The notes under the pieces: model-generated
Database searches by the model: none
What the model saw: the letters and a program-made list of their open reading frames with translations, nothing else
What the model was told of the DNA's origin: nothing
Source: a virus
Direction: 5' to 3' (one strand)
DNA length: 38,997 nt
Virus record (IMG/VR): IMGVR_UViG_3300025872_000126
Location: 1-38,997 of that record
Program-made: the position numbers and the translations under genes
Shown: positions 14,672-20,510 of the stretch, one piece after another
Position numbering within the stretch: the first letter of the stretch is position 1
How the letters are laid out: each line of letters opens with the position of its first letter

Positions 14672-15201
14672 TAGCCTCGGCTCATTATGGTACGTAGCTT
14701 GGCTACATAGTTCGGGTCTTCGGCGTAGTATCCGTTGAGCAGCTGAAGGAACTGCTCATCGGTTCTGCAATGCTTGGCGTATGATGCGCACCACATCGCA
14801 TAGTCAAGTACGCTATCCTCCCACGTATCGTAGTAGGCATGGCCGTGTTGGCTGCCCTTCGCAAGGTTGATACGCATGGTCGCCTCCTTCATGCCGAACA
14901 GGTTGTTGTTCTCCACGAAGATGTTTGACCTAAACGTATTTGTTTCCAGCTTGGCTTGGGCAACAGCTACGTCAACGAACCGCACGTTCAGCTCGCTGAG
15001 CTTGGAACGTAGGCGTTCCTCGCTGAACTGATTGCCCATGCCTCGCACCTGAAGGATGCGCTCGTACTCGGTAGAATCTATCACATTGATTGATAGTAAG
15101 ACAAAGAGGGCGGCTATCAAGGCCGCCCCTTTGGCTATGGTTTTAGACAAGGGAAGCCTACGATACGTAAGCGTTTCCCTATTGAATACGTAGAAGCTCA
15201 T
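14671..15201 (-). CDS. Membrane-anchored glucosaminidase-domain protein
   Basis: The 176-residue product has an N-terminal transmembrane segment (about 23-40, GAALIAALFVLLSINVI) followed by a glucosaminidase-type domain (Bax/FlgJ-like group). VAVAQAKLETNTFRSNIFVE carries the probable catalytic Glu86, and NNLFGMKEA, HAYYDTWEDSVLDYAMW and YAEDPNYVAKL follow the family pattern. Such domains cut glycan strands of peptidoglycan. It is separate from the GH19 endolysin, so this phage encodes two wall hydrolases. The anchor suggests action from the membrane, either in lysis or in wall remodelling. Confidence 0.78.
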   Translation of the reverse strand: MSFYVFNRETLTYRRLPLSKTIAKGAALIAALFVLLSINVIDSTEYERILQVRGMGNQFSEERLRSKLSELNVRFVDVAVAQAKLETNTFRSNIFVENNNLFGMKEATMRINLAKGSQHGHAYYDTWEDSVLDYAMWCASYAKHCRTDEQFLQLLNGYYAEDPNYVAKLRTIMSRG

Positions 15202-15203
15202 GG

Positions 15204-15956
15204 CTATTGGTTTTCAAATACAATTCCGTTGCGCTTGGACACTCGGCAAGCCATCGGGTAGTGTGTCTTGCTTGCCTTGTCAAGGAAAACTACGTGTGTG
15301 TTGTATCCTCCCCACGTGCGCTCAACTTTCTTCACGAAAGCCTTGACTCCTGTTCTGTCCCCTGTTGTGATGATGATTGTGTCACCTGCACGAGGAATTG
15401 AGTTGGTGTCACTCGCGGACTCACGTGCAGGATTGCTGGTTATGTACATCCAATCGCGATGCCATGTGTTTGGGCTTTGTTCTCCGTCTTGACAAACAAA
15501 GAAGTACCTGCCTGACCACGCCAAACTGGCGTCTCCATCAATGGTAATTGGTTGCCGCCATTGGTTTGCAACAACATCAACCATGAGGCCATTGATATTG
15601 TCTCGGTCGCGATACATACCCCCCATTGTCCGCAAGTCGTGGAAAAGAACTCGCGTACCTGGTTCTATGTTCATCGGCGCAGGTTCCAGCCAATCCGTAT
15701 GGAATTGGAGTGTCTCAATACTTGTATCAAATGGTGAGCGGATACGGACTGTGGAGTTGGAGATAATGGAAACAATCTCGTACTCGTTTCCGAACCGATT
15801 CTCAGACCATGATATACGTGGGCAATTAGGCGACAGCATAACGCGGTCGCCCAGTTGCGGGTTGCTTGGGTCGTAGTCATACGAGAAGCGAATCAATGAG
15901 TTTCCATCAATCGGTATCGTTAACTCTTGTATAGGTTCTTGTGTTGTGCGTGGCAT
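15204..15956 (-). CDS. Protein with three tandem SH3/KOW-like beta units
   Basis: The 250 residues split into three beta-rich units, each opening with a G-[DT]-x-[VI] turn: GDRVMLSPNCPRISW (about 37), GTRVLFHDLRTMGG (about 100) and GDTIIITTGDRTGVKAFVKK (about 190). Each has a Tyr/Trp-containing second half. This is the pattern of small SH3 or KOW barrels. A similar unit starts the amidoligase (GDVVRLDLNAPYEG), so these adjacent genes may share a binding module. Function unknown. Confidence 0.55.
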   Translation of the reverse strand: MPRTTQEPIQELTIPIDGNSLIRFSYDYDPSNPQLGDRVMLSPNCPRISWSENRFGNEYEIVSIISNSTVRIRSPFDTSIETLQFHTDWLEPAPMNIEPGTRVLFHDLRTMGGMYRDRDNINGLMVDVVANQWRQPITIDGDASLAWSGRYFFVCQDGEQSPNTWHRDWMYITSNPARESASDTNSIPRAGDTIIITTGDRTGVKAFVKKVERTWGGYNTHVVFLDKASKTHYPMACRVSKRNGIVFENQ

Positions 15957-15979
15957 ATCTGGTTATTTTTAGATGTTAA

Positions 15980-16894
15980 TTAGTGAGTAGTCCCGCTCTG
16001 CTTGAAGCTGTTGTTCCACTCAATCTCCTCAAGTTTTTCGTACACGTCGTTGACTGCGGCCGGGATGTACTCGTAGCAATCAACGCACTCGCTGTTGAAG
16101 TTGACCTTTGCTTGGTCATGCTTGCACGTTGAGCATTTGAAGGTCTTGTCAATGAATGGCGCATCGTAGTCAAAGTCATCGGTGGAGTAGGACTCGTATG
16201 GGTACATGATGCGCTTGTCCTCAAGGTCATCAAAGTATCCATCGTCGTACTTGGTTGCGTATGCCCCAGTGGTAACGCCGCCTTTGTAGTAGCTGCCGTA
16301 TGCTCCGTAGCCCCGGTCAAAGTCAAGTGAGTCGTAGGTGTGTGATTTGTTGGAGTACCAATTGCCGTCAACCCACTCACCGATACCCTCGTTGAAGATG
16401 CGGTAGTCGCCCGTTTCGTCAAGGAAGATGAGCTTGTTGTCGGTTTCAATGAAGCGGTAGATGCTCTCCTCAATGAAGGGGTTGTCAAGCGTGGCCACGT
16501 TGTCAATGCTGATGCACGATAGCAGGTCTGCGAAATCTGCGGTATCTGACCGCTCCTTGGTGCCGAGGCCGAAGATGATGCCGTTGTGGATGAAGCCCAC
16601 GGAATCGGACACAAAGAATGGGTGCAGGTACTCCGGTGTTAGGCCATGGGTCGCGATGCGGAAGTGTATGAGCATGGGCAGGTCGCCGTACTGCGAGTAC
16701 ACCTCTACATATCGTGCGTAGAATTTCTCAAAGTTCTGCGCGCTCTCCGATAGTCGTGCATTGGGGAACTTTTCTGCGATGAGCTTGCCGTCGGCTACGT
16801 ATAGGATGCCTGCGCCATCATCGTTGTTGTTCCACGAATTAGATAGTTTTTTCTTGCTGATTTGCTTGCCTGAATTAAGAATTGCGATACACAT
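15980..16894 (-). CDS. Class II (Ntn-type) glutamine amidotransferase with zinc-ribbon tail
   Basis: The N-terminus MCIAI puts a catalytic cysteine at position 2. GDLPMLIHFRIATHG (about 70-84) and FIHNGII (about 101-107) correspond to the conserved Arg/Thr/His and Asn-Gly of the GATase II active site. Residues about 110-250 are unusual, Tyr/Asp/Gly-rich. The tail contains two cysteine pairs (CSTCK and CVDC) that may form a zinc ribbon. The domain frees ammonia from glutamine for a partner ligase. The amidoligase encoded immediately upstream is the obvious partner. A hairpin lies between the two genes. Confidence 0.8.
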   Translation of the reverse strand: MCIAILNSGKQISKKKLSNSWNNNDDGAGILYVADGKLIAEKFPNARLSESAQNFEKFYARYVEVYSQYGDLPMLIHFRIATHGLTPEYLHPFFVSDSVGFIHNGIIFGLGTKERSDTADFADLLSCISIDNVATLDNPFIEESIYRFIETDNKLIFLDETGDYRIFNEGIGEWVDGNWYSNKSHTYDSLDFDRGYGAYGSYYKGGVTTGAYATKYDDGYFDDLEDKRIMYPYESYSTDDFDYDAPFIDKTFKCSTCKHDQAKVNFNSECVDCYEYIPAAVNDVYEKLEEIEWNNSFKQSGTTH

Positions 16895-16927
16895 ATAGAT
16901 ATAGTATTAAGATTAGTAAAGGGGATG

Positions 16928-16949
16928 AAGGGGTAGTCGCCTACCCCTT
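16928..16949 (-). terminator. Hairpin over the amidoligase stop codon
   Basis: A perfect 9-bp stem (AAGGGGTAG / CTACCCCTT) with a 4-nt loop includes the amidoligase TAG. On the minus strand it is followed by CATCCCCTTT, a poor U-tract, so it may act as an attenuator or RNA-stability element. On the plus strand it is followed by TTTG, also weak. Confidence 0.5.
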
Positions 16950-18536
16950 TTTGTTTTCAAGGAACCGAAGCACCTTGTCGTCAATGCGCTTGACCTTATC
17001 GGTGTACAAGTTGCCGTCGCCCATGTTTCGCACAAGGTCGTAGCCAATGTTAGCCCACTCTTGTACGTCGCTGATAGCCACGGAGATACGCTTGCTTGTG
17101 CGCTTGAGGCTGCTGATGAAGAACTCCATCATCACGCCCTGCCCGGTCTTGCTGAACTGCAAGGTGTCGTACATAGCGTCAGCGAACTGCGAGTACCAGC
17201 ACACAAGGCGCAACAGCTTCTCCTCATCGTACTGCTTGGCCAGGTGCTTGTGCAATGCACTGCGCTTGTTGAGCATCATACGCTGAACATCCGCCGCCGT
17301 CGCGTTGGGGAACTTGGTCATAATGCGGAACAAGTCCCGACGCCATAGCAGCGTAGCCACGTCATGCACACGTGAGATGATACGGAACTCAATATACGAA
17401 CTCTTGATATTGAAGGCTACGTATCGCTCATCGCGGGCAAGGTATTGGTCTGGCTTGGCGTAAGCACGCGACCACCGCGATGTAGCACGCTTGCGGTACA
17501 AGGCTACGAACAGCGGCATAAACGCGGCGTACTGCTTGAACAATTCGCTGCCTGAAGTGCCACGCTTGCCGAAGTTGATATGACCACCGCAATTCGTTGA
17601 GGAGTCGGCGTTGATGTGGTCGCGCAAAAGTTGGCTGTTCGCAATATCGTCGTCAAGTTTGGAACTAAATAGGTCGTACACGGGTGACACAAGTTCAAAG
17701 CCCGTGTCGCTGTCAAGTGAGCCGTCGTGTTCACGTGACCAACGAGTGCGGTCTACCTCACTCAAGTCGTAGCTGAACATATCGGAGTCCTCTTTCTCAA
17801 CCTCAAAGCCAATGGTGAACAAGGTATCTGAAGTGCTGAAGTCGTGACGAGGGCCGCCGTGGTAGTCGTGGTTATCATTCGCAGGCTCATCGGTGCGGTA
17901 CTCCTCTGGGCCTTCGTGCCAGAATACGTACTCACCCGCATCACTTTCGTGGTAGTATTCTTGTACGTCTGCGGCATAGATGGAATCTTCATGCCAGATG
18001 TACTCGCCGTCGCAACTGCCCCCACCGCAAAGCACGTAGTCATCCTCGTCAACGGACTCGTGTAGGTACAGGTCGCCAGCGATTTCTATTACAAGGTCTG
18101 ACCACTCGTTGTCAAGTAGGACAACTCGCTCTACTGATGCGCGGTGTCCGCGCCCTTCTCGCACTAACGCGGTCGTGGTGTCAACGCGTCGTGCCCACTG
18201 GCCTGCGAACTCGCTTGGCTCGGTGAGAATACGGCACTCTGCCTGTTGATATTCTGTGCCGTCGTATGTAATAACCATGACTGTTTCATTTGGTGTTAAT
18301 GTTTCATCTTGCGCAGGAGAGGCGGCGCTCACAAGCGTAAGCCACTCATCCACATATACCCATCCTACCATACCGCGAATCGTGTATCGCGGAGCGTCAT
18401 CAGTCCCCATGAAGGAGTTAATGATTACGCCTTCCTGTCCCTGGAACTCACGCATAGGTGGCGCAATGTTACACGAGCCTTCGTATGGCGCATTAAGGTC
18501 AAGGCGAACTACGTCGCCGATATTGAATTTGCTCAT
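16941..18536 (-). CDS. Amidoligase-family (glutamine-synthetase-fold COOH-NH2 ligase) protein
   Basis: The 531-residue product has an N-terminal SH3-like unit (about 1-70), a Tyr/His/Glu-rich middle with CGGGSC (170-175) and a C-terminal catalytic region matching the phage/bacterial amidoligase family. Recognisable are TIGFEVEKED (about 241-250), SREHDGSLDSDTGFELVSP (267-285), CGGHINFG (316-323) and YVAFNIKSSYIEFRI (372-386). The Glu, His and Arg positions are those expected to bind ATP-Mg and the carboxylate. The family joins carboxyl and amino groups at ATP cost. Neighbouring GATase II could supply ammonia. Substrate unknown. It is the first gene behind promoter P1 and a 200-nt structured leader. 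Confidence 0.78.
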   Translation of the reverse strand: MSKFNIGDVVRLDLNAPYEGSCNIAPPMREFQGQEGVIINSFMGTDDAPRYTIRGMVGWVYVDEWLTLVSAASPAQDETLTPNETVMVITYDGTEYQQAECRILTEPSEFAGQWARRVDTTTALVREGRGHRASVERVVLLDNEWSDLVIEIAGDLYLHESVDEDDYVLCGGGSCDGEYIWHEDSIYAADVQEYYHESDAGEYVFWHEGPEEYRTDEPANDNHDYHGGPRHDFSTSDTLFTIGFEVEKEDSDMFSYDLSEVDRTRWSREHDGSLDSDTGFELVSPVYDLFSSKLDDDIANSQLLRDHINADSSTNCGGHINFGKRGTSGSELFKQYAAFMPLFVALYRKRATSRWSRAYAKPDQYLARDERYVAFNIKSSYIEFRIISRVHDVATLLWRRDLFRIMTKFPNATAADVQRMMLNKRSALHKHLAKQYDEEKLLRLVCWYSQFADAMYDTLQFSKTGQGVMMEFFISSLKRTSKRISVAISDVQEWANIGYDLVRNMGDGNLYTDKVKRIDDKVLRFLENKKG

Positions 18537-18553
18537 TACACATCAAGCATTTT

Positions 18554-18579
18554 TGCCTACGTATTACACCCCGTAGGCA
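18554..18579 (-). promoter_or_regulatory. Leader hairpin just upstream of the amidoligase start
   Basis: A perfect 8-bp inverted repeat (TGCCTACG / CGTAGGCA) with a 10-nt loop lies 18 nt before the amidoligase ATG. The minus-strand loop carries GGGTGTA, and with the adjoining stem G reads GGGGTGTA, the same octamer that opens the tRNA-sized element upstream. It can therefore compete for the same partner (GCACCCC, 18624-18630). Confidence 0.55.
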
Positions 18580-18600
18580 TAGGTGTTTCGTGCATCATCA

Positions 18601-18700
18601 AGCCCTGCACGTATGGGCTTTGAGGGGTGCATGGTCACGAACCACCGCGCCGCTACGTACCAATGAACCAATCCAAACCAAAACGCACGGCATACACCCC
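18601..18700 (-). ncRNA. tRNA-sized structured RNA-like element in the amidoligase leader
   Basis: The minus strand 18700-18623 is closed by a 7-bp acceptor-like stem (GGGGTGT / GCACCCC, one G-U) and is 78 nt long. It contains a bulged 9-bp hairpin whose U/G-rich loop repeats UUGG four times, and a short T-arm-like hairpin (GTGGT / ACCAT). Its 3' flank is CAA followed by a GCCC-GGGC hairpin (18601-18619), aligning without gaps to the 3' flank of the tRNA-Tyr gene at 19363. The outer stem pair is swapped (A-U here, C-G there), a compensatory change. No anticodon arm can be drawn, so I do not call it a tRNA. That it is a stable RNA is inference. Confidence 0.5.
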
Positions 18701-18703
18701 ATA

Positions 18704-18727
18704 GTCCGTTTATCGTGTGGTCGCCAC
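18704..18727 (-). repeat. 24-nt RNA-gene upstream element, copy A
   Basis: Matches 22 of 24 positions with copy B at 19474-19497 and contains the small hairpin GTGG-CGA-CCAC. Located 4 nt before the 5' end of the tRNA-sized element and about 23 nt after the P1 minus-7 box, so it lies at the start of the transcript. Confidence 0.7.
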
Positions 18728-18749
18728 TCTGTCCCCTAAATCGTTACTG

Positions 18750-18804
18750 CAAACCTACAACTCCAATGTTACCTGAATGTTAAGGCCAGGTTATTTTTTC
18801 GTTA
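18750..18804 (-). promoter_or_regulatory. Early promoter P1 with phased TAAC array
   Basis: Minus-strand minus-7 element TAGGTTTGC ends an array of four TAAC boxes (plus-strand GTTA at 18801, 18790, 18779 and 18768), spaced exactly 11 bp. The last box is TAACATTGG and lies exactly 10 nt from the minus-7 element. P2 and P3 share this layout. P1 should drive the amidoligase and perhaps the whole minus-strand block to its left. The array overlaps the end of a small lipoprotein gene. Confidence 0.78.
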
Positions 18805-18892
18805 AGTTTTCTCTCCCGATAAGCCTGGACACAAGTCCACAACCAGCGGAAGTAAGCACAATCACGGACAGCACAAATACAAGCGCACTCAT
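18791..18892 (-). CDS. 33-residue candidate lipoprotein (short gene)
   Basis: Frame 18892 to 18791 encodes MSALVFVLSVIVLTSAGC and then GLVSRLIGRENLTKK. A hydrophobic signal is followed by a lipobox-like TSAGC (Cys18) and a short basic tail, so a lipopeptide or a tiny membrane protein is likely. It starts 4 nt after the upstream stop. Its last codons lie inside promoter array P1, where the stop TAA is part of a TAAC box. Confidence 0.55.
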   Translation of the reverse strand: MSALVFVLSVIVLTSAGCGLVSRLIGRENLTKK

Positions 18893-18896
18893 TGTG

Positions 18897-19136
18897 TTAG
18901 AGATTAACTACCCAATCAGAATTCATGTCGTACTCATCCACTTGCTCCTGCGTTACCTGCGCTTCAAGGCGGTAGGTATGTAGGAATTTACTTAACCTTG
19001 AACTAAACACTTTGCGAACTCTTTTGTATTCAACCCGTGAGCCGAGCATCAAAGACCACTCGTCTGCAAAGTCGGCAGCATCTTTGGGTAGCCCAGTGAA
19101 GTATGTCCATGCGTTTTTCGTTTCCATCTCAATCAT
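18897..19136 (-). CDS. Hypothetical 79-residue protein
   Basis: Unrecognised. MIEMETKNAWTYFTGLPKDAADFADEW is acidic and aromatic; a basic middle follows (KRVRKVFSSRLSKFLHTYRLE) and an acidic end. ATG 19127 is an alternative start. Early operon gene downstream of the tRNA. Confidence 0.55.
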   Translation of the reverse strand: MIEMETKNAWTYFTGLPKDAADFADEWSLMLGSRVEYKRVRKVFSSRLSKFLHTYRLEAQVTQEQVDEYDMNSDWVVNL

Positions 19137-19141
19137 CTCTC

Positions 19142-19303
19142 TTATCGTGTTAGTTCCGCAATTACTACGGGGTCAATAGTGCCGTACTGCTCATGCACCT
19201 TGTCCAGGTATGCCTTCGCGTCCTGGTACGCCTTGCTCCTCTCGTCTGCATACATGCAGGCATGGGTAGCCATACGTATGCGCTGTTGCTCGCTTACAGC
19301 CAT
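19142..19303 (-). CDS. Hypothetical 53-residue protein
   Basis: I place the start at ATG 19303 (MAVSEQQRIRMATHACMYADE) because any longer version would run into the tRNA-Tyr gene. Helical, Ala/Tyr/Glu-rich. The 58 nt between tRNA and start carry the conserved GCCC hairpin and a TATATGTGTGTG stretch. Confidence 0.5.
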   Translation of the reverse strand: MAVSEQQRIRMATHACMYADERSKAYQDAKAYLDKVHEQYGTIDPVVIAELTR

Positions 19304-19340
19304 GTGTTCGTGTGTTATGTATATATGTGTGTGCATCTCG

Positions 19341-19359
19341 CGCCCTGCACACTTGGGCG
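19341..19359 (-). promoter_or_regulatory. Conserved hairpin 3' of tRNA-Tyr
   Basis: A 5-bp stem CGCCC / GGGCG with a 9-nt loop starts 3 nt (CAA) after the tRNA end. The counterpart at 18601-18619 keeps the spacing and most of the loop but has an A-U for the C-G outer pair. Probably a 3'-end processing or stability signal for the RNA. Confidence 0.6.
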
Positions 19360-19362
19360 TTG

Positions 19363-19444
19363 TGGGGGTAGGTGGACTCGCACCACCGAAGCCGTGAGGC
19401 GGCAGAGTTACAATCTGCTGCAATTGCTGCTATGCGATACCCCC
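19363..19444 (-). tRNA. tRNA-Tyr (anticodon GTA)
   Basis: The minus strand 19444-19363 folds as an 82-nt class II tRNA. It has a perfect 7-bp acceptor stem (GGGGGTA / TACCCCC), a 3-bp D stem (GCA/TGC), a perfect 5-bp anticodon stem (GCAGA/TCTGC) with loop TTGTAAC giving anticodon GTA, and a 14-nt variable arm that forms a small hairpin (GCC-TCAC-GGC). The T stem is a perfect 5 bp (GGTGG/CCACC) with loop TGCGAGT. A long variable arm is expected for bacterial tRNA-Tyr. Discriminator is A; CCA is not encoded (CAA follows). Odd points: T-loop position 55 is G and the D-loop lacks GG. It shares the transcript with the early genes from P2. Confidence 0.88.
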
Positions 19445-19473
19445 ATAGGAAGGGGCATAGGTATCCCCTTCGT

Positions 19474-19497
19474 GTCCGTTTTACGTGTGGTCGCCAC
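19474..19497 (-). repeat. 24-nt RNA-gene upstream element, copy B
   Basis: Near-identical to 18704-18727 (two adjacent positions swapped, TA for AT). Lies 29 nt before the tRNA-Tyr 5' end. Between them is a further hairpin (AAGGGG / CCCCTT, about 19451-19470 on the plus strand). Confidence 0.7.
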
Positions 19498-19512
19498 ATA
19501 TCCCGTAAGTGA

Positions 19513-19531
19513 GGGGCGGGCTTACCGCCCC
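19513..19531 (-). terminator. GC-rich hairpin over the end of the early basic-protein gene
   Basis: GGGGCGG / CCGCCCC pair over a short loop containing the stop codon TAA of the upstream gene. No U-tract follows, so complete termination is unlikely; it may be a processing point before the tRNA. Confidence 0.4.
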
Positions 19532-19755
19532 CGCTTTGCTCGCCGGTCAAGCAGCTGCTCAACCCTGCGCTCCTCGCGGCGGTCTATTCGCCCCGCTACG
19601 AACAGCTCAACAGCATCTGCCTTGCGCTTACCCCGCACCTTGCGGTCGGTGCGGCGTACTGACGTGCCGCCGTCAAGCGACGGCGAGCCTTGCACACGGA
19701 CTACGCACTCGGTGCCGTAGCGTGAGGGGTCGGAGTGGGTGGTGTACCGGCTCAT
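19522..19755 (-). CDS. Hypothetical basic early protein, 77 residues
   Basis: Unrecognised; Arg/Lys-rich (RRTDRKVRGKRKADAVELFVAGRIDRREERRVEQLLDRRAKRGR), likely nucleic-acid binding. ATGA overlap with the upstream gene in the P2 operon. Small basic early proteins often act on host or phage nucleic-acid machinery; that is inference. Confidence 0.6.
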   Translation of the reverse strand: MSRYTTHSDPSRYGTECVVRVQGSPSLDGGTSVRRTDRKVRGKRKADAVELFVAGRIDRREERRVEQLLDRRAKRGR

Positions 19756-20006
19756 TGCTCAAAGGTGTTGAGGTCAACGATAGCCGCCTTGTGGGCGGCG
19801 CGGTTGCAGTACACGTCTGCCTGGCCACGGATGATGTCTGCCCATTCGGGTGAGGCGTCTGCATAGGCGGCAGTGAGGCGGTCGCGGAACCCTGCATACG
19901 AGGCGAATGCGTCGGTAGCGAGGAAGTCATCGTACAAGTCAAGCACGAAGTCAATGCCCATGCTGCGCTCAAGGGCTGAAAGGGCGGTTGCGATTTTCTT
20001 GTTCAT
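19752..20006 (-). CDS. Hypothetical early protein, 84 residues
   Basis: First gene of the P2 operon. I start it at ATG 20006 (MNKKIATALSALERSMGIDF); a longer frame beginning TTG at 20039 would start where transcription itself begins. Helical, Ala/Asp-rich; unknown function. Confidence 0.62.
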   Translation of the reverse strand: MNKKIATALSALERSMGIDFVLDLYDDFLATDAFASYAGFRDRLTAAYADASPEWADIIRGQADVYCNRAAHKAAIVDLNTFEQ

Positions 20007-20041
20007 GGTCGGTCGGTATTTGGTTAGTCGGTTGAACAATG

Positions 20042-20096
20042 CAAACGTAGGGGGCCAATGTTAAGTGAGTGTTAAGGATACGTTATCTTTACGTTA
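20042..20096 (-). promoter_or_regulatory. Early promoter P2 with phased TAAC array
   Basis: Minus-7 TACGTTTGC (plus 20041-20049) is preceded by four TAAC boxes (plus-strand GTTA at 20093, 20082, 20071, 20060), all 11 bp apart. The last is TAACATTGG, 10 nt from the minus-7 element. The sequence GATTTAACGTAAAGATAAC is almost repeated, inverted, at P3. Drives the leftward early operon including tRNA-Tyr. Confidence 0.8.
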
Positions 20097-20118
20097 AATC
20101 TTACCTTCGGTAAGATTT
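20096..20118. repeat. Perfect inverted repeat, 10-bp stem, 3-nt loop
   Basis: AAATCTTACC-TTC-GGTAAGATTT. It lies directly upstream of the P2 array on its distal side. It could be an operator, or a bidirectional terminator isolating P2, though flanking U-tracts are short. Confidence 0.6.
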
Positions 20119-20159
20119 CAAATGCGCGCGTGTAGCGCGTACGTATGTAGCGTACGTAT

Positions 20160-20264
20160 GCGTGCGCCCCGCCGCTCACGCAGGAACACGGCAACCGAGC
20201 CGAAAGCCCCTCGCGCGTTGAGCAGCCAGAGGCTGCGAAAGCGCAGGCGTGTCCACGCGCACGC
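20160..20264. repeat. Nested long inverted repeat (cruciform-like)
   Basis: Outer arms GCGTGCGC / GCGCACGC, inner arms GGAACACG / CGTGTCC (one bulge) and a central perfect hairpin GCAGCC-AGA-GGCTGC (20222-20236) share one axis over 105 nt. GC-rich. No open frame or tRNA fits it. Confidence 0.5.
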
Positions 20265-20270
20265 GCCTTG

Positions 20271-20300
20271 ATTGCCGAAGGCAATGTTAAGCGAAGGTTA
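20271..20300 (-). promoter_or_regulatory. Orphan two-box TAAC array with hairpin
   Basis: Minus-strand TAAC boxes at 20297 and 20286 keep the 11-bp step and the second reads TAACATTGC, but where the minus-7 element should be there is instead a perfect hairpin ATTGCC-GAA-GGCAAT (20271-20285). It is possibly a decayed promoter or a pure binding site. Confidence 0.5.
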
Positions 20301-20391
20301 CGAAATGCAGGCTTGATTTGAGGCCGTTTTTAGGCCGTTTGCTGCCGGTTGGGGTGGTTTTGAGCCGACCATACAGCCCACCACGAGAAAA

Positions 20392-20444
20392 TAGTTTAGT
20401 ATCCCTCCTTCCCTACGGAAAGGAGGGTAATAAACTAAAAAAAA
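20392..20444. repeat. Long hairpin followed by an A8 tract
   Basis: Outer stem TAGTTTA / TAAACTA (7 bp), inner stem CCCTCCTTCC / GGAAGGAGGG (10 bp with one bulged A). Plus-strand side is followed by AAAAAAAA; minus-strand side by TTTTC, so it could stop leftward RNA. A structural origin element is the alternative. Confidence 0.55.
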
Positions 20445-20473
20445 TTGACATATCCAAACCGAAACCAAAAAGA

Positions 20474-20499
20474 TAACCGAAACTTAACGATTTGGTAAC
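20474..20499 (+). promoter_or_regulatory. Orphan three-box TAAC array
   Basis: TAAC at 20474, 20485 and 20496 (11-bp steps), the last as TAACATTGG, but the 8-mer 10 nt downstream is CTGTTGGA instead of TAnnTTTG. It therefore looks like the binding array without a core promoter. Confidence 0.55.
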
Positions 20500-20510
20500 A
20501 TTGGAAAGGC

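Noticed and set aside
18623-18700. A second canonical tRNA (CAT or TCA anticodon) in the amidoligase leader
   Set aside because: The acceptor-like stem fits, but no 5-bp anticodon stem can be formed around either triplet and the T-loop is 5 nt, so only a tRNA-sized structured element is claimed.
19193-19853. Overlapping plus-strand frames over the early operon and tRNA
   Set aside because: They lie antisense to coupled minus-strand genes and the tRNA, and lack plausible domains.
20160-20264. tRNA or other known RNA gene in the nested inverted repeat
   Set aside because: Arms are too long and no anticodon or T-loop consensus is present.
20072-20284. Minus-strand frame of 70 codons in the switch region
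   Set aside because: It crosses the P2 array and two inverted repeats; Arg/Cys/Ala composition follows GC-rich repeats rather than a protein.
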